A stretch of DNA of 64,000 nucleotides. Origin: Metridium senile. Lineage: Eukaryota > Cnidaria > Anthozoa > Actiniaria > Metridiidae. Where the stretch lies: NCBI GenBank assembly GCA_949775045.1, contig OX459101.1, positions 13,628,347 through 13,692,346 of the forward strand, given 5' to 3'. Position 1 is the stretch's first letter. The number at the start of each line of letters is the position of its first letter. Made by a program: the position numbers and the translations under genes. Under the pieces are notes generated by a model, which ran no database searches, was not told the DNA's origin, and saw nothing but the letters and a program-made list of their open reading frames with translations. This document shows, piece after piece, positions 37,527 through 64,000 of the stretch.

Positions 37527-39021
37527 AGGAAGCCCAATTCAATATAACCAGCCAGTTTTGACGTTTTCTGTTTTTTTGTTGTTGTATTTTAATAAATATT
37601 ACCCCAATTATTTTATGTACTGATAAATCATATTCGGGGTATTTCTTACTATGTTGGTCGCTTTGCTAGTATATACGGATAATTTATTTAAAAGCCTATG
37701 CATCGGTTTAGTCAAAATCACCTTAAACGCACTTTTATTCAAACAATTCTAGAATTCAAAGTGTTAATTAAGTATCAGAACATTTTCAGTTAGGATTTTA
37801 GTAGTACATGTGGACTGACTGACGTCAGCTATTAAATCCACTGAAAACGCGTTTGGGCTACCTGTGCGATTGCCAGTAATATTAAGTCGCGATTTAATTT
37901 GCCAGTTATAAGTAACGATTTTCCAGTTATAAGTCGCGATTTTCCAGTAATATATTCGTTAATAAAATATCTGGTATCTTTTAGGGGTATTTTCTGTATT
38001 AACGACGAGCATCCCCGCCCCGGGGGGAGGGGGGTACTCCCTTAGAAAATGGATAGGGGTGCTCGACGGACGGTTTTGAAAATGACCCTAAAAGGTACGC
38101 ATAAATTAACTCAGATACTGATTTCAGACGATTTCAGACCCTAAAAGGTACGACCACATTAGAATTTTTTTCAATATGTATAATCTTAAGTTCGAAAACT
38201 AGCCCTAAAAGGTACGGTGCCAGTTCGAGACCCTAAAAGGTACGCGAGGGTCTTATTTTCGACCCTAAAAGGTCCGTCGAGCACCCTCCCCCCCCCCCCC
38301 CCTCCCCCGGGGCATCCCCGATACTTTTACCCGGGAGTCCTCCCTTGGGTAGTCTCCCCTGTAGCCTCCTATGCAGCCACTCCTTTGGACAGTAGTGGAG
38401 TGGAACGAGAGACTCAAAACGGCTGCGGGGGAGAATATCCCTTGGGTCCCTTGGGTATTTTCAGAGGCGGATATAGGGGGCTGTCGGCTCAGACACCGGA
38501 TACCCCCTAGCGCCGCAATTACTCCTATTTTATTTTTAAAATACATTTTTTGCAATTGTGACGCCCCCTGACACATTTCTGGTTCCGTATTTTAGCATAC
38601 AACACTGATGGCAGCAAAAGTTCTCATTACATTCTTACGGTAACCAAGTGACATATTTCCATGTTTTTTTTATAAAATATTTACTACATAATACTGGCAG
38701 TCATGGCAAATATCGGCCAGAAAGGATCAATATACATCATAACAGATACATAGCCCAATGTCATTTAACAATAATAATAATATCACTGTATTGTCATGTC
38801 TGCCTGTGATTGGATTGATCCGGTAAACTCATGAAAAGGGCTTGGGTACGACGAGTATACGAGGTCGAGAAAAATCCAGCGGAGTCAATGTGAGCATGCG
38901 CGTCAGTGAGGTCTTCACGCTCGTCCATATTTGAATATATTGTTGTAGAGTAGTGAAGTTAATCAAAGTTTATGCTGCAGAATTCTGTCACTTGAAAGGT
39001 GCATTGAACAAAACCCCCAAA
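37527..39021. other. divergent upstream region of ZNF385-like and CAND1 genes
   Basis: Both promoters are expected here. A GC-rich, repeat-bearing segment (38010-38325) lies near the middle. GCATGCGCG at about 38895, 130 bp upstream of the CAND1 start, resembles an NRF1 half-site. No TATA box stands out for either gene. Confidence 0.5.
38010..38325. mobile_element. GC-rich palindromic repeat with iterated CCCTAAAAGGTACG
   Basis: GGTGCTCGACGGAC at 38058 is mirrored by GTCCGTCGAGCACC at 38271. The outer parts (CCCCGGGGGGAGGGGGG and a C run then CCCCCGGGG) are also complementary. GACCCTAAAAGGTACG or a one-base variant occurs five times (38084, 38137, 38201, 38229, 38261), all in the same orientation. 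This is a non-coding interspersed element between two divergent promoters. Confidence 0.8.
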
Positions 39022-63593
<24,572 letters not shown>

Positions 63594-64000
63594 GTAATAA
63601 TAATGATAATAATAATTCTATAAGGCTAATATAGATATAATACAATCATTAATTAATTAATGTTTGCATATTGCCACATATCTAGAACTTAGAAAACTGA
63701 CTATTCCTATGTAATTTTGGATGCCGAGTTCAAATTTGTGGGTTATTACTCCTCAAAATGAATTCCAGGCAAAGAAACTATCTCCCTGTGACTCCTGTAA
63801 GATGCTTTAAAAAACCAACCTCCTTTTTAGGAGGGGGAATGGGGACGAATTACCTTAAAATATCCCTTAAAACCATCCATCAAAAACATTTTCACAACCC
63901 GCGACTCATATTTGTGACAGACTCATGCTAAGGAATCAGAAAATCAAGCATAAATTCTTGAAACTGAACACATTGATTAATTTATTAAATAAATAAATAA
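63594..64000. other. CAND1 intron 21, runs off the window
   Basis: No further CAND1 exon is recognised. The next exon (after TATAKVHTGSMAQ) must lie beyond position 64000. Confidence 0.6.

Noticed and set aside
38217..38510. 97-aa Pro-rich ORF upstream of CAND1
   Set aside because: The frame crosses a C run and a GC-rich palindromic repeat, with no homology I recognise and no splice context.

Overview
The window comes from an animal (metazoan) nuclear genome. It is AT-rich, and its genes are split by many introns with ordinary GT..AG junctions. The gene set is CAMSAP/Patronin, CREBL2, a ZNF385-like zinc-finger protein and CAND1. The abundant short DNA transposons, CR1/L2-like LINE ends and a tRNA-derived repeat beginning GGCTTCATAGCTCAG fit an invertebrate, perhaps a cnidarian or sponge. 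The sequence alone does not settle the phylum.

Layout. Positions 1-3655 are a 32-bp minisatellite that continues off the left edge. Minus strand 22681 to 3927 carries the first ten coding exons of a CAMSAP family microtubule minus-end binding protein, including the calponin-homology domain. Its C-terminal CKK domain must lie beyond position 1. Plus strand 24239-25974 is a complete two-exon CREBL2-type bZIP gene. Minus strand 37526 to 28237 is a complete four-exon gene with four U1/matrin-type C2H2 fingers (ZNF385-like), convergent with CREBL2. Plus strand 39022-63593 holds 21 exons (about 726 aa) of CAND1, the cullin/NEDD8 exchange factor, which continues off the right edge. The ZNF385-like and CAND1 genes are divergent and share a 1.5-kb upstream region.

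Most of the remaining DNA is transposon-derived. Several insertions can be defined to the base by their terminal inverted repeats (TIRs) and target duplications. They include Mutator-like elements (16868-17934 and 24904-25623), TTAA-flanked elements (17176-17618, 46962-47975, 48740-49111), Tc1/mariner-type elements (54329-55358, 61076-61511, and one split copy at 30136-32643), CAG-ended hAT-like elements with 6-bp duplications (45965-46255 and 46379-48245), and a foldback element with long inverted arrays of a 20-bp repeat (19923-21812). Nested insertions give a relative order of events.

The most interesting signal is in CAND1. The end of exon 14 together with its splice donor has been amplified into a 30-bp minisatellite. 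The first five donors are identical and in frame, so each could add a further ten residues (0 to 40) to a very conserved HEAT-repeat protein. A second theme is a set of non-autonomous elements whose ends are built from iterated short motifs (11, 15, 16, 20 and about 20 bp).
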